Below the pieces are notes generated by a model, which saw nothing but the letters and a program-made list of their open reading frames with translations, did no database searches and was not told the origin of the DNA. A stretch of 64,000 bases of DNA from Mycobacterium kubicae (GTDB lineage: Bacteria > Actinomycetota > Actinomycetes > Mycobacteriales > Mycobacteriaceae). Position 1 is the first letter of the stretch, and every line of letters starts with the position of its first letter. Location of the stretch: assembly GCF_015689175.1 (NCBI RefSeq), contig NZ_CP065047.1, positions 1,798,001 through 1,862,000 on the forward strand, in the 5' to 3' direction. The translations under genes and the position numbers were made by a program. Positions 1 through 7,943 of this stretch are shown here, in pieces.

Positions 1-2
1 AC

Positions 3-455
3 CGCTCGTTGATCGTGGCGATGGTGCACTCCGACGACGTGGCGGACGCCTGCGCGCGCGCGATCGAACGCCGCGCGCTGGGAGCGTTCAACATCGCCGC
101 CGAACCGCCGGTGACGCGAGACGACATCGCGAAGATCCTGGGCGCCAAGCCGATTCATGTGCCGGCGGGTCTACTCGGGCCGGTGGTTCAGGCGTCGTGG
201 CGTGCGCGCCTGCAGCCGATTGACCGCGGCTGGTTCAACATGGCGTTCTCGGCACCGCTGCTCAACACCGACCGCGCCCGAAACGAACTGGGCTGGGCGC
301 CGCGGTATACATCGCTGGACGCCCTGGCCGAACTGATCGACGGGTTCACCCACGACAAGGGGACGCCGAGTCCGGTCCTCAAACCTCGCTCATTCGTCAC
401 CGCCATCGTGCGCAATCTGACCCGCGGACCGGTGACTCAACGGCCGGTGCCGTAA
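3..455 (+). CDS. SDR-family NAD-dependent epimerase, C-terminal part (5' truncated)
   Basis: The reading frame is open from the window edge, so only the last 150 residues are visible. The start of the gene lies outside the window. The visible part has an HSDDVADA motif, followed by an FNIAAEPPVT segment and a late NTDRARNELGWAPRY stretch. This is the usual C-terminal substrate-binding half of extended short-chain dehydrogenase/epimerases, where the Lys/Asn-rich LGW.P motif marks the end of the fold. The NAD-binding Rossmann half and the catalytic Tyr-x3-Lys are not visible, so the substrate cannot be named. It converges with the next gene, 13 bp away. Confidence 0.7.
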   Translation, partial: RSLIVAMVHSDDVADACARAIERRALGAFNIAAEPPVTRDDIAKILGAKPIHVPAGLLGPVVQASWRARLQPIDRGWFNMAFSAPLLNTDRARNELGWAPRYTSLDALAELIDGFTHDKGTPSPVLKPRSFVTAIVRNLTRGPVTQRPVP

Positions 456-468
456 CGCTCCCGCCGGT

Positions 469-1824
469 TTACCGGTTGCGGCCCAACAGGTGTCGCAAAG
501 CCGACTGCAGGTCTGGCTGGCGAAAGCGATGCCCGGTACGAGTGAGCCGCTCTGGCAGCACCCGCTGACTGGCCAAGGCCAGCTCACGGGCACCTTGCTG
601 GCCCAGCAGAATCCGCGGACCCAACGGCGGCACCGGCAGCACCGCCGGTCGGCGCAGCACACGGGCCAGGGTGCGGGTGTAGTCGCTGTTGCGAACAGGT
701 TGCGGGGCAACGGCATTGACCGCTCCGGACAGGTCGGTGTCCCAGAGCGCGCGGTGATAGACGTCGATCAGGTCGTCGATGCCGATCCACGACAGCCACT
801 GCCGGCCAGCACCGAGGCGACCACCAAGCCCGGCGCCGAACAGCGGCCGCATCAACCGCAGTGTGCCGCCGCGCGGAGACTGCACGATGCCGGTGCGCAC
901 CCGCACCACCCGCACACCGGCCTGCTCGGCGGCACTGGTCGCGTCCTCCCAGTCCACGACCACGTCGGCCAGGAAGCCGTCGCCGCGCTCGCTGTCCTCG
1001 GTGAGCGTCGCGTCGCCGCGGTCATAGCCGTAGTACCCGATCGCGGAGGCCGAGATCAGCGCGCGGGGGCCGTTGGGCGTTAGGGCGACGGCTTCGGCCA
1101 GTCGGCGAGTCGGCCCGATGCGGCTGTCGCGGATGGCTTTTCGGTGCTTGTCGGTGAATCGTCCGGCGATGGATGCGCCGGCCAGATGGATGACGGCGTC
1201 CACCCCGGCAAGCAGCGCTGGGTCGGGATCATCGGTGTCCCAGCGTCGCTCGGCGCTGCCATTGGGAGCACCGCGGACCAGGCGGATGACGCGGTGGCCG
1301 CCGGTGCTCAGGAACGCGGCCAGTGCCGAGCCGACCAGTCCCGATGACCCGGTGATGGCGATTGTCGCCGGGGCCAGACCGTGCGCGGCCGCCAGCCGGT
1401 GCGCGGCCAGGTCGTCGGCCAGTTGGCGGTGCCGGTAGGCGAACATGGGGCGCAACGCCCGGGCCGGTACCGGAGTGGCCACCCGGTCGATGACCCGGGT
1501 CTGGTCGGTGCCGACTTCTTCGAACTCGTGGGTGTGGCGCCAGTTGACGGCGACGCGTGCCGGTAGCGAGGCCAGCCCGTCACCGCCGATGGCGTCGACG
1601 AAACGCCGTGGCGGATCGTAAGAGTCGGCCTGATGCTCGGCAACCCAGCGCAGTCCACCGGGCAGGGCGAGGGTGGCCCGCCCGTCCTCGACGGATTCGG
1701 CCTCGGTGACCAGCTTCATCGGCTGCCACGGCGGCGACAGCCGGGTGAATGCACCCGGCCGGGTATGCCAGGCGAACACTTCGTCGCGCGGCGCGTCGAC
1801 CACGCTCTCGTAGACCAGCCCCAT
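469..1824 (-). CDS. TIGR01777-type epimerase fused to an N-terminal SRPBCC domain
   Basis: A 451-residue protein made of two parts. Residues 1-145 resemble an SRPBCC (START/polyketide-cyclase-like) ligand-binding domain that begins VYESVVDAPRDEVFAWH. From about residue 153 there is an NAD(P)-binding SDR domain with the glycine motif TGSSGLVG at 158-165 and the IHLAGASI and SAIGYYG segments typical of the YfcH/TIGR01777 epimerase family. Stand-alone family members are about 300 residues, so the extra 150 N-terminal residues are a genuine fusion. The ATG at 1824 starts directly at the SRPBCC domain. It lies 9 bp downstream of the glycosyltransferase gene and on the same strand, so co-transcription is possible. 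Substrate unknown. Confidence 0.8.
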   Translation of the reverse strand: MGLVYESVVDAPRDEVFAWHTRPGAFTRLSPPWQPMKLVTEAESVEDGRATLALPGGLRWVAEHQADSYDPPRRFVDAIGGDGLASLPARVAVNWRHTHEFEEVGTDQTRVIDRVATPVPARALRPMFAYRHRQLADDLAAHRLAAAHGLAPATIAITGSSGLVGSALAAFLSTGGHRVIRLVRGAPNGSAERRWDTDDPDPALLAGVDAVIHLAGASIAGRFTDKHRKAIRDSRIGPTRRLAEAVALTPNGPRALISASAIGYYGYDRGDATLTEDSERGDGFLADVVVDWEDATSAAEQAGVRVVRVRTGIVQSPRGGTLRLMRPLFGAGLGGRLGAGRQWLSWIGIDDLIDVYHRALWDTDLSGAVNAVAPQPVRNSDYTRTLARVLRRPAVLPVPPLGPRILLGQQGARELALASQRVLPERLTRTGHRFRQPDLQSALRHLLGRNR

Positions 1825-1833
1825 GCGTCGACG

Positions 1834-3063
1834 TTACCGGCCGCGCAGCGCGTGCTCGACGATGGGCAGCCGCGGTTGCGGGTGTCGTTCGCCGCGCTTG
1901 GCCGCCAGGTACACCTGCGCGGTTCGGCCGGCGACCGTCTGCCAATCGAAGTCGGAGGTCAGGCGGTCCCGGGCGGCGCGGGCGCGTCGCGCAGCGGCGG
2001 CCGGGTCATCGAGCACCGTTCGCACCGCCGCGGCCAGTCCGGCGACGTCGCGGGGGGCGAACGAGACGCCGGTCTGCCCGTCGATCACCGCTTCCCCCAA
2101 GCCGCCGGTGTTCGACGTCACCAGCGGGATGCCCGCCGCCGCGGCCTCCAAGGCGGCCAGCCCGAACGGCTCGTAGTGGCTGGGCAGCACCGCGGCGTCA
2201 GCGCGGTGCAGGGCCGCCAGCAATTCGGTGTGATTGAGGTGCCCGACGAAGCGTGTTGCCTTGAGCACCTTGTGCTTACGGGCCTGCGCGACGAGCCAGT
2301 CCAGCTGCGTGCCCTCACCGGCGATGGTCAGCGTGGTGCCCGGATGGCTGCGCCGGATGCGGGGCAGCGCGGCGATGGCGTCGTGCACGCCCTTCTCGTA
2401 TTCCAGGCGACCGACGAAGAGCAGTTCGGCCGGTCCCTGCCGCGGGCGGCGCGGTGCGAACTGCCACCGGGAGACGTCGATACCGTTGGGGATCACGGTG
2501 GTCTCGGGCAAGTCGGGTCCGAACAACTCGTTGATCTCGTCTCGCATCGACGCCGAACACGTGATGAGCGAATCGGATTCGCGCGCCAGCCACGACTCGA
2601 CCGCGTGCACCTGACGGCTTATGGCGCCGGACACCCAACCCGAATGCCGCCCGGCTTCGGTGGCATGCATGGTGGAAACCATTGGCACATCGAAGAACTG
2701 GGCCAGCGCGATCCCCGGGTGGGCGACCAGCCAGTCATGGGCGTGCACCACATCGGGGCGCCAGCTGGTATGCAGCGACAGGCCGGCGCGGATCATGGCA
2801 TGGCCCATCGCCAGGGTCCAGGCCATCATGTCGGTGCTGAAGGTGAACTCGTGCGGATCGTGCGCGGCCGCGATCACCCGCACGCCCTCGCTGATCTCGT
2901 CGGTACCGGGGTGGGTGCTGGCGTCGGTGCCGGTGGGCCGCCGCGACAGGACGACGACCTCATGGCCGGCGGCGGCCAGTGCGGTGGACAGATGGTGCAC
3001 GTGCCGGCCGAGGCCGCCGATCACCACCGGCGGATACTCCCACGACACCATCAGGATCTTCAT
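1834..3063 (-). CDS. GT4-type alpha-1,4-glucosyltransferase (Rv3032-like; MGLP/glycogen)
   Basis: A 409-residue glycosyltransferase with GT-B fold features. The N-terminus MKILMVSWEYPPVVIGGLG holds the donor-loop GGLG at 16-19. A HAHDW motif sits at 108-112, and the retaining-GT E-x7-E motif is at Glu298/Glu306 (HYEPFGLAALE). The mycobacterial homologue Rv3032 elongates alpha-1,4-glucan for 6-O-methylglucosyl lipopolysaccharides and contributes to glycogen (established for the family). The frame stays open for 23 codons upstream, but the ATG at 3063 matches the family N-terminus. It lies 90 bp downstream of the GH57 gene in the same leftward cluster, which supports the pathway call. Confidence 0.88.
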   Translation of the reverse strand: MKILMVSWEYPPVVIGGLGRHVHHLSTALAAAGHEVVVLSRRPTGTDASTHPGTDEISEGVRVIAAAHDPHEFTFSTDMMAWTLAMGHAMIRAGLSLHTSWRPDVVHAHDWLVAHPGIALAQFFDVPMVSTMHATEAGRHSGWVSGAISRQVHAVESWLARESDSLITCSASMRDEINELFGPDLPETTVIPNGIDVSRWQFAPRRPRQGPAELLFVGRLEYEKGVHDAIAALPRIRRSHPGTTLTIAGEGTQLDWLVAQARKHKVLKATRFVGHLNHTELLAALHRADAAVLPSHYEPFGLAALEAAAAGIPLVTSNTGGLGEAVIDGQTGVSFAPRDVAGLAAAVRTVLDDPAAAARRARAARDRLTSDFDWQTVAGRTAQVYLAAKRGERHPQPRLPIVEHALRGR

Positions 3064-3153
3064 GCGGCTAGGTCTGTTCGGCGCGAGGGTGCGCGGAATG
3101 CCGCGCGGTGCGGCGTGTCGCCGTACCGACACGCACGCTCGCGGGGTGGGAGG

Positions 3154-4734
3154 TCACCGCGGCAGCCGGCGGGCGTCGAGAGCGCCGAACAGGCCGTCGG
3201 CGCGATTCCAGCCTTCGGCGAGTCGTTGTGCGCTGTCCCGCCGGCCCGAGGCCAGCGCGCCGGCGATCTCTCGGGTGGCGTGCGCGTGCAAGTGCGCGCG
3301 GTAGCGGGCGTAGCCGGCGGCGGAATCCTTGCTCACCATGAACGGCCAGTCGCTGGACACGGTCAGCAGGGTCTCCCGCAGAATCTGGTCGGCGACGTGG
3401 TCGCGGGGGATGGGCCCGTCCAGGGTTGCCGTCTGCGCCAGCGCCTTGTCGACGGTGGTGAGCGCGGTGTCGACCACTTCGGTGTTGAGCTGAACCAGAT
3501 CGGCCACCTGCTCGCCGTTCCACACCTGCCAGTCTTTGCCGGATCCCCATGAGCTGGGCGGTAATTCGACCGGGGCCCCGACCAGGCCGTGGTCGATCGC
3601 GTCGCGCAGCGTCCCGACTTGCACACCGGCCGCGGGTAGGGCGCGCAGCACCCGCTGCAGCCATGTCGGGCCTTCGTACCACCAGTGGCCGAACAACTCG
3701 GTGTCGAAGGCCGCGATCACGTGCGCGGGTCGCCCGATGCGTTCGGACTCCGATTGCAACCGCGCGCGCACGACGTCGACGAAGTCGGCGACATGACCGT
3801 CCACCGCCCGGTCGGCGCGCTCGGGGTCGTAGGGCGCCTTGGCCTCCGAGGGCACATTGCGACCGGTGACCCGGGCCGGCTTGAGGCCGGTGCGGTGGTC
3901 GTAGGTGTAGAAGTCGCGGTAGGCGGCGTGGCCCGGGTAGCCGGACTTCGGCGACCACACCCGGTAACTGACCTGCAGGTCGCGGCCGAACGCGACGACG
4001 TCGGTGTCGCCGACGGGCCGGCCCAGCGCGGTGTCGCCGTGCAGCGAGGGGCCGTCGACCATGAAGTGCGTGACCCCTGCGGCCGAGTAGTCGTGTTCCA
4101 TGCCGGGGGCGTACGCGCACTCGGGCGCCCAGATTCCGGTCGGGCGGTGCGCCAGCCGCAGGTGCGCATCGGCCAAGCCTTCGCGTAATGCGAACTCGCG
4201 CAGTCGTGGTGCGAGCAGCGGCTGAAACGGGTGGGCCAGCGGACCGCCGAGCAGTTCGACGGTGCCGGCCTCGATCAGCCGGCGCAGCAGGGGGCTGGCA
4301 CCGTGGCGCCACCCGGTGACGAAGTCGTCGAGCGCCTGATCGGCTTCCGCGCTCTCGCGAATTCCGAAGCTGCGCAATGCATCCGGCGTGCATGACGCAT
4401 TGGTTGCGGCTTTGGACCGCGGCGCGGACCCGATGCTGGCCGCCTCGGTCGCACGCAGCCGCCAGTTGGCCAGCCAGTGATGCATGCCGTCCAGGCAGTA
4501 CGGGTCGTCGAGCTGGGCGTTGACCACGGGGGTCATCCCAAGGGTGAGCAGACCTTGGCGCTGTTCGTCGGCCAGCACCTGCAGCACCCGGAACAACGGC
4601 AGGTAGGCCGCCGCCCACGATTGGTAGAGCCACTCCTCGCCGACCGGCCACCGGCCATGGTGGGCCAACCAGGGCAGGTGGGTGTGCAAGACCAGAGTGA
4701 ACATCCCGGGCACCCGGTCGTGCGGCGTGCTCAC
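3154..4734 (-). CDS. GH57 glycoside hydrolase / alpha-glucan branching enzyme (Rv3031-like)
   Basis: A 526-residue protein, the usual length for mycobacterial members. GH57 signature regions are visible: HTHLPW at 17-22, the nucleophile region IWAPE with Glu205, FDTELFGHWW at 343-352, and SSDWPF with the likely acid/base Asp462. The domains run from an N-terminal beta/alpha barrel to a C-terminal helical (DUF1957-like) part. The expected reaction is 1,4-alpha-glucan branching or transglycosylation on the glucan backbone made by the neighbouring glucosyltransferase. It overlaps the upstream methyltransferase by 4 bp (ATGA), showing translational coupling. Whether it acts on MGLP or glycogen cannot be read from sequence. 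Confidence 0.85.
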   Translation of the reverse strand: MSTPHDRVPGMFTLVLHTHLPWLAHHGRWPVGEEWLYQSWAAAYLPLFRVLQVLADEQRQGLLTLGMTPVVNAQLDDPYCLDGMHHWLANWRLRATEAASIGSAPRSKAATNASCTPDALRSFGIRESAEADQALDDFVTGWRHGASPLLRRLIEAGTVELLGGPLAHPFQPLLAPRLREFALREGLADAHLRLAHRPTGIWAPECAYAPGMEHDYSAAGVTHFMVDGPSLHGDTALGRPVGDTDVVAFGRDLQVSYRVWSPKSGYPGHAAYRDFYTYDHRTGLKPARVTGRNVPSEAKAPYDPERADRAVDGHVADFVDVVRARLQSESERIGRPAHVIAAFDTELFGHWWYEGPTWLQRVLRALPAAGVQVGTLRDAIDHGLVGAPVELPPSSWGSGKDWQVWNGEQVADLVQLNTEVVDTALTTVDKALAQTATLDGPIPRDHVADQILRETLLTVSSDWPFMVSKDSAAGYARYRAHLHAHATREIAGALASGRRDSAQRLAEGWNRADGLFGALDARRLPR

Positions 4735-5540
4735 GGGCGCACCGCGACGGCGATCAGATCCAGGCTGTCATCAATGTCACGGTCGCCGGACTCGATCAGG
4801 TCGAAGTCGTCGGTGGTGACCGCAGCGACGTCGGCGACCAGCTGCGGCGGCCACGGGGCGTCGGCCACCGCCCGCGCGATCTGCGCGTCGATTATCGAGC
4901 CGCCGTGGCGAGCGTCCATTTCGCACAAGCGAGCCCCGTGGAACAGGCCGCTCATCGACACGTGGGTGAAGCCGGCCTCCTCCAACAATTCGGTGAGCTC
5001 ACCGGCGTTGAGTTCGCGGGTGTGGAACGGGTTGATCGGTGTGTCGCGGCCAGGGGAGAAGGTGATCCGGTTGGGCGTCGAGACCATCAGCACCCCAGCG
5101 GGGCGCAGCACCCGCAAACATTCCCGGACGAACTGACCTTGGTCCCACAGGTGCTCGATCACCTGAAAGTTGACCACCACATCCACCGACGCGTCGGGCA
5201 GGGGCAGCTCGGCCAGATTGGCGTGCAGCACCTCGACCCGGGGATAGCGGCGACGCACGTAGGCAACCGTGGTCTCGTCGTAGTCCACGGCTACCACGCG
5301 CCGCGCCACCCCGGCGATCAGGTTGGCACCGTAACCTTCGCCACATCCGGCTTCCAGAACATCGCGGCGCGCGCACCGCGGCGCCAGCCGCTGGTAGACG
5401 ACTTCGTGGCGGCGAAACCAGTAGTTCTCGATGTCCAGGCCGGGAATGGTGCGCTCGCCGGTCAGCATCAACGCTGCTGGGGCCGCCGATTGAGGGTCGG
5501 CGGGCGCAGCTCGGGGGACGTCGGGAACGAATGCGCTCAT
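4731..5540 (-). CDS. SAM-dependent methyltransferase of the MGLP cluster (Rv3030-like)
   Basis: A 269-residue class I methyltransferase with motif I EAGCGEGYG at 63-71, an acidic post-motif AVDYDE at about 84-89, and the FQVIEHLWDQ region of the Methyltransf_11 family. In M. tuberculosis the homologue next to the same GT and GH57 genes is implicated in methylating glucose units of the methylglucose lipopolysaccharide. That role is carried over here by synteny and family. It is the first gene of the leftward three-gene cluster and is divergent from etfB across 206 bp, so its promoter must lie there. The N-terminal 20 residues are Ala/Pro-rich and probably disordered. Confidence 0.85.
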   Translation of the reverse strand: MSAFVPDVPRAAPADPQSAAPAALMLTGERTIPGLDIENYWFRRHEVVYQRLAPRCARRDVLEAGCGEGYGANLIAGVARRVVAVDYDETTVAYVRRRYPRVEVLHANLAELPLPDASVDVVVNFQVIEHLWDQGQFVRECLRVLRPAGVLMVSTPNRITFSPGRDTPINPFHTRELNAGELTELLEEAGFTHVSMSGLFHGARLCEMDARHGGSIIDAQIARAVADAPWPPQLVADVAAVTTDDFDLIESGDRDIDDSLDLIAVAVRP

Positions 5541-5647
5541 TGCTAAGGCAGGCTAGCCCGTGGCGGCCGATTAGCGAACCGGGCACCTGATACGGGCGCG
5601 GGAACGTGCACTACGACCCGCTATGGTGTGAGAGCAGACCGCAAAAA

Positions 5648-5663
5648 GTTACCGCCTAGTAAC
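5648..5663. promoter_or_regulatory. Inverted repeat GTTAC-N6-GTAAC between methyltransferase and etfB
   Basis: A perfect 5-bp inverted repeat with a 6-nt spacer sits about 85 bp upstream of the etfB start and just over 100 bp upstream of the divergent methyltransferase start. It could be a regulator site for either gene. The short arms make chance occurrence possible. Confidence 0.3.
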
Positions 5664-5746
5664 ATGGCTGTGCGGTCGCCAAACGGGTGACCTAGGTCCC
5701 GCAGTCGACCGCTGTGGGACTCCGTCGAGGAGGACGAACCACACTT

Positions 5747-6538
5747 ATGACGAACATCGTGGTCCTGATTAAGCAGGTCCCAGACACCTGGTCGGAGCGC
5801 AAGCTGTCCGACGGCGATTACACGCTGGACCGCGAGGCCGCCGACGCGGTGCTGGACGAAATCAACGAGCGCGCCGTCGAAGAGGCGCTGCAGATCCGCG
5901 AACGCGAAGGCGGCGAAGGGTCGGTGACCGTGCTGACCGCAGGTCCCGAGCGCGCCACCGAGGCGATCCGCAAGGCGCTGTCCATGGGCGCCGACAAGGC
6001 CGTCCACCTCAAGGACGAAGGCATGCACGGTTCGTGCGTCGTGCAGACCGCCTGGGCGCTGGCCCGCGCGCTGGGCACCATCGAGGGCACCGAGCTGGTG
6101 ATCGCCGGCAACGAGGCCACCGACGGTTCCGGCGGCGCCGTGCCGGCGATCATCGCCGAGTACCTGGGCCTGCCGCAGCTCACCCACGTGCGCAAGCTGG
6201 CGATCGAAGACGGCAAGGTGACCGGCGAGCGCGAGACCGACGACGGTGTATTCACCCTCGAGGCCACGCTGCCCGCGGTGGTCAGCGTCAACGAGAAGAT
6301 CAACGAACCGCGCTTCCCGTCCTTCAAGGGCATCATGGCCGCCAAGAAGAAGGAAGTGACCGTCCTGACCCTGGCCGACATCGGCGTGGAAAGCGACGAG
6401 GTCGGGCTGGCCAACGCCGGTTCAACGGTGTTGTCCTCGACCCCCAAGCCGCCCAAGACCGCGGGTGAGAAGGTCACCGACGAGGGCGAGGGCGGCAGTC
6501 AGATCGCCCAGTACCTGGTGTCCCAGAAGATCATCTAA
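5747..6538 (+). CDS. etfB: Electron transfer flavoprotein beta subunit
   Basis: A 263-residue EtfB/FixA. The N-terminus NIVVLIKQVPDTWSE, the VLTAGPERATEAIRKALSMGADKAVHL segment and the GNEATDGSGGAVPAIIAEYLGLPQLT region are family hallmarks that build the nucleotide-binding fold. With EtfA it forms the cytoplasmic FAD/AMP heterodimer that takes electrons from acyl-CoA dehydrogenases and passes them to a membrane EtfD/ETF-QO-type oxidoreductase. The frame opens upstream at 5714, but the ATG at 5747 has a GAGGAGGA Shine-Dalgarno at 5727-5734 and matches the family start. etfA follows 34 bp downstream. Confidence 0.97.
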   Translation: MTNIVVLIKQVPDTWSERKLSDGDYTLDREAADAVLDEINERAVEEALQIREREGGEGSVTVLTAGPERATEAIRKALSMGADKAVHLKDEGMHGSCVVQTAWALARALGTIEGTELVIAGNEATDGSGGAVPAIIAEYLGLPQLTHVRKLAIEDGKVTGERETDDGVFTLEATLPAVVSVNEKINEPRFPSFKGIMAAKKKEVTVLTLADIGVESDEVGLANAGSTVLSSTPKPPKTAGEKVTDEGEGGSQIAQYLVSQKII

Positions 6539-6572
6539 GCGACCCTCATAGACGAGAGAGCGAATACAACCC

Positions 6573-7529
6573 ATGGCTGAAGTATTGGTGCTTGTCGAAC
6601 AAGCCGAAGGTGCCCTGAAGAAGGTCACCTCCGAACTGATCACCGCCGCGCGCGCCCTCGGCGAGCCGGCCGCCGTCGTGGTCGGTGCACCCGGCACGGC
6701 CGAGCCGCTGATCGACGGGCTGAAGCAGGCCGGTGCCGCCAAGATCTACGTCGCCGAGTCCGACATCGTCGACCAGTACCTGATCACCCCCTATGTGGAC
6801 GTGCTGGCTTCGCTGGCCGAGTCGTCGGCTCCGGCCGCCGTGCTGCTGTCCTCCAACGCCGACGGCAAAGAAATCGCCGGCCGCCTCGCCGCCCGAATCG
6901 GGGCCGGCCTGCTGGTCGACGTGGTCGGCGTCAAGGAAGGTGGCAAGGGCGTGCACTCCATCTTCGGTGGCTCGTTCACCGTGGAGGCCCAGGCCAACGG
7001 CGACACCCCGGTGATCACCGTCCGTGCCGGGTCCGTTGACCCCGAGCCGGCTGACGGCGCCGGCGAGGTGGTGAAGGTCGAGGTGCCCGAGCCCGCCGAG
7101 AACGCGACGAAGATTACCTCGCGCGAGCCCGCGGTGGCCGGTGACCGGCCCGAGCTGACGGAGGCCACGGTCGTGGTGTCCGGTGGCCGCGGTGTCGGCA
7201 GCGCGGAGAACTTCAAGGTGGTCGAGGAACTGGCCGACTCGCTCGGCGCGGCCGTCGGCGCCTCCCGTGCCGCGGTCGACTCCGGCTACTACCCGGGTCA
7301 ATTCCAGGTCGGCCAGACCGGCAAGACGGTGTCCCCGCAGCTCTACATCGCGCTGGGCATCTCCGGAGCCATCCAGCACCGCGCTGGCATGCAGACCTCG
7401 AAGACCATCGTCGCGGTCAACAAGGATGAAGAGGCGCCGATCTTCGAGATCGCCGACTACGGCGTGGTCGGTGACCTGTTCAAGGTGGCCCCGCAACTGA
7501 CCGAGGCCATCAAGACCCGCAAGGGCTAA
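6573..7529 (+). CDS. etfA: Electron transfer flavoprotein alpha subunit
   Basis: A 318-residue EtfA/FixB, the standard mycobacterial length. The N-terminal domain begins [12 protein letters not shown]. The C-terminal FAD-binding domain carries the family signature around 245-290: the [18 protein letters not shown] run, [13 protein letters not shown], then the [12 protein letters not shown] segment. It binds FAD and pairs with EtfB for beta-oxidation electron transfer. Its stop overlaps by 4 bp the stop of the convergent SRPBCC gene, leaving no room for a terminator between them. Confidence 0.97.
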   Translation: MAEVLVLVEQAEGALKKVTSELITAARALGEPAAVVVGAPGTAEPLIDGLKQAGAAKIYVAESDIVDQYLITPYVDVLASLAESSAPAAVLLSSNADGKEIAGRLAARIGAGLLVDVVGVKEGGKGVHSIFGGSFTVEAQANGDTPVITVRAGSVDPEPADGAGEVVKVEVPEPAENATKITSREPAVAGDRPELTEATVVVSGGRGVGSAENFKVVEELADSLGAAVGASRAAVDSGYYPGQFQVGQTGKTVSPQLYIALGISGAIQHRAGMQTSKTIVAVNKDEEAPIFEIADYGVVGDLFKVAPQLTEAIKTRKG

Positions 7530-7927
7530 GACCTGGTCAGCATGTGATCGATACGCCGTAAGGCGACGGCGCACACGGTCAGATACGGTGCGGCCCACCA
7601 CGGGACGGCCATGCTGGCCTGGGCGCCATCGCCTAACGGGTGCACCGCGTGACGAGTGGCCGGGACACCGGCCACTTTCCACGCCCACACCCGGCCCGGC
7701 TCGAACTCGGTCACCACGAACGGCGCGGACACCAGCACCGGCGTCTGCACCGTGCCGGTCACCTGCGGACCCAGCTCGGTGTGCGGCTCGTCGAGCCGGG
7801 CTCCGCTGATCGTCGGCCCCCACTTGGGCCACGCATCGAGGTCGACCAGCAGGTCCCATACCGCCTCTGGCGGGGCAGCGATGTCCCGGTTGACGGTGAG
7901 CATGACGGCTTGGCTTATCGGGGGCAT
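7526..7927 (-). CDS. SRPBCC-family small ligand-binding protein
   Basis: A 133-residue protein with the SRPBCC/polyketide-cyclase-2 pattern: the beta-1 strand LTVNRDIAAPPEAVWDLLVDLDAWPKW, then VVTEFEPGRVWAWKV in the second half. These proteins form a helix-grip hydrophobic pocket and bind lipids or polyketides. The ligand is not predictable here. A second ATG (residue 9, position 7903) would give a start directly at the core domain, so the start is uncertain. It overlaps etfA tail to tail. It lies 16 bp downstream of the photolyase gene on the same strand and may be co-transcribed with it. Confidence 0.7.
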   Translation of the reverse strand: MPPISQAVMLTVNRDIAAPPEAVWDLLVDLDAWPKWGPTISGARLDEPHTELGPQVTGTVQTPVLVSAPFVVTEFEPGRVWAWKVAGVPATRHAVHPLGDGAQASMAVPWWAAPYLTVCAVALRRIDHMLTRS

Positions 7928-7943
7928 CCTGGCGGGATACCCG

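Noticed and set aside
1633..3552. A 639-codon open frame on the plus strand
   Set aside because: It runs antisense through the epimerase and glycosyltransferase genes into the GH57 gene. GC-rich codon bias keeps such frames open. Its translation shows no known domain, while the minus strand gives clear families.
3068..4651. A 527-codon Arg-rich frame on the minus strand
   Set aside because: It is an alternative frame of the GH57 gene. The Arg/Ala/Gly composition is typical of a shifted GC-rich frame.
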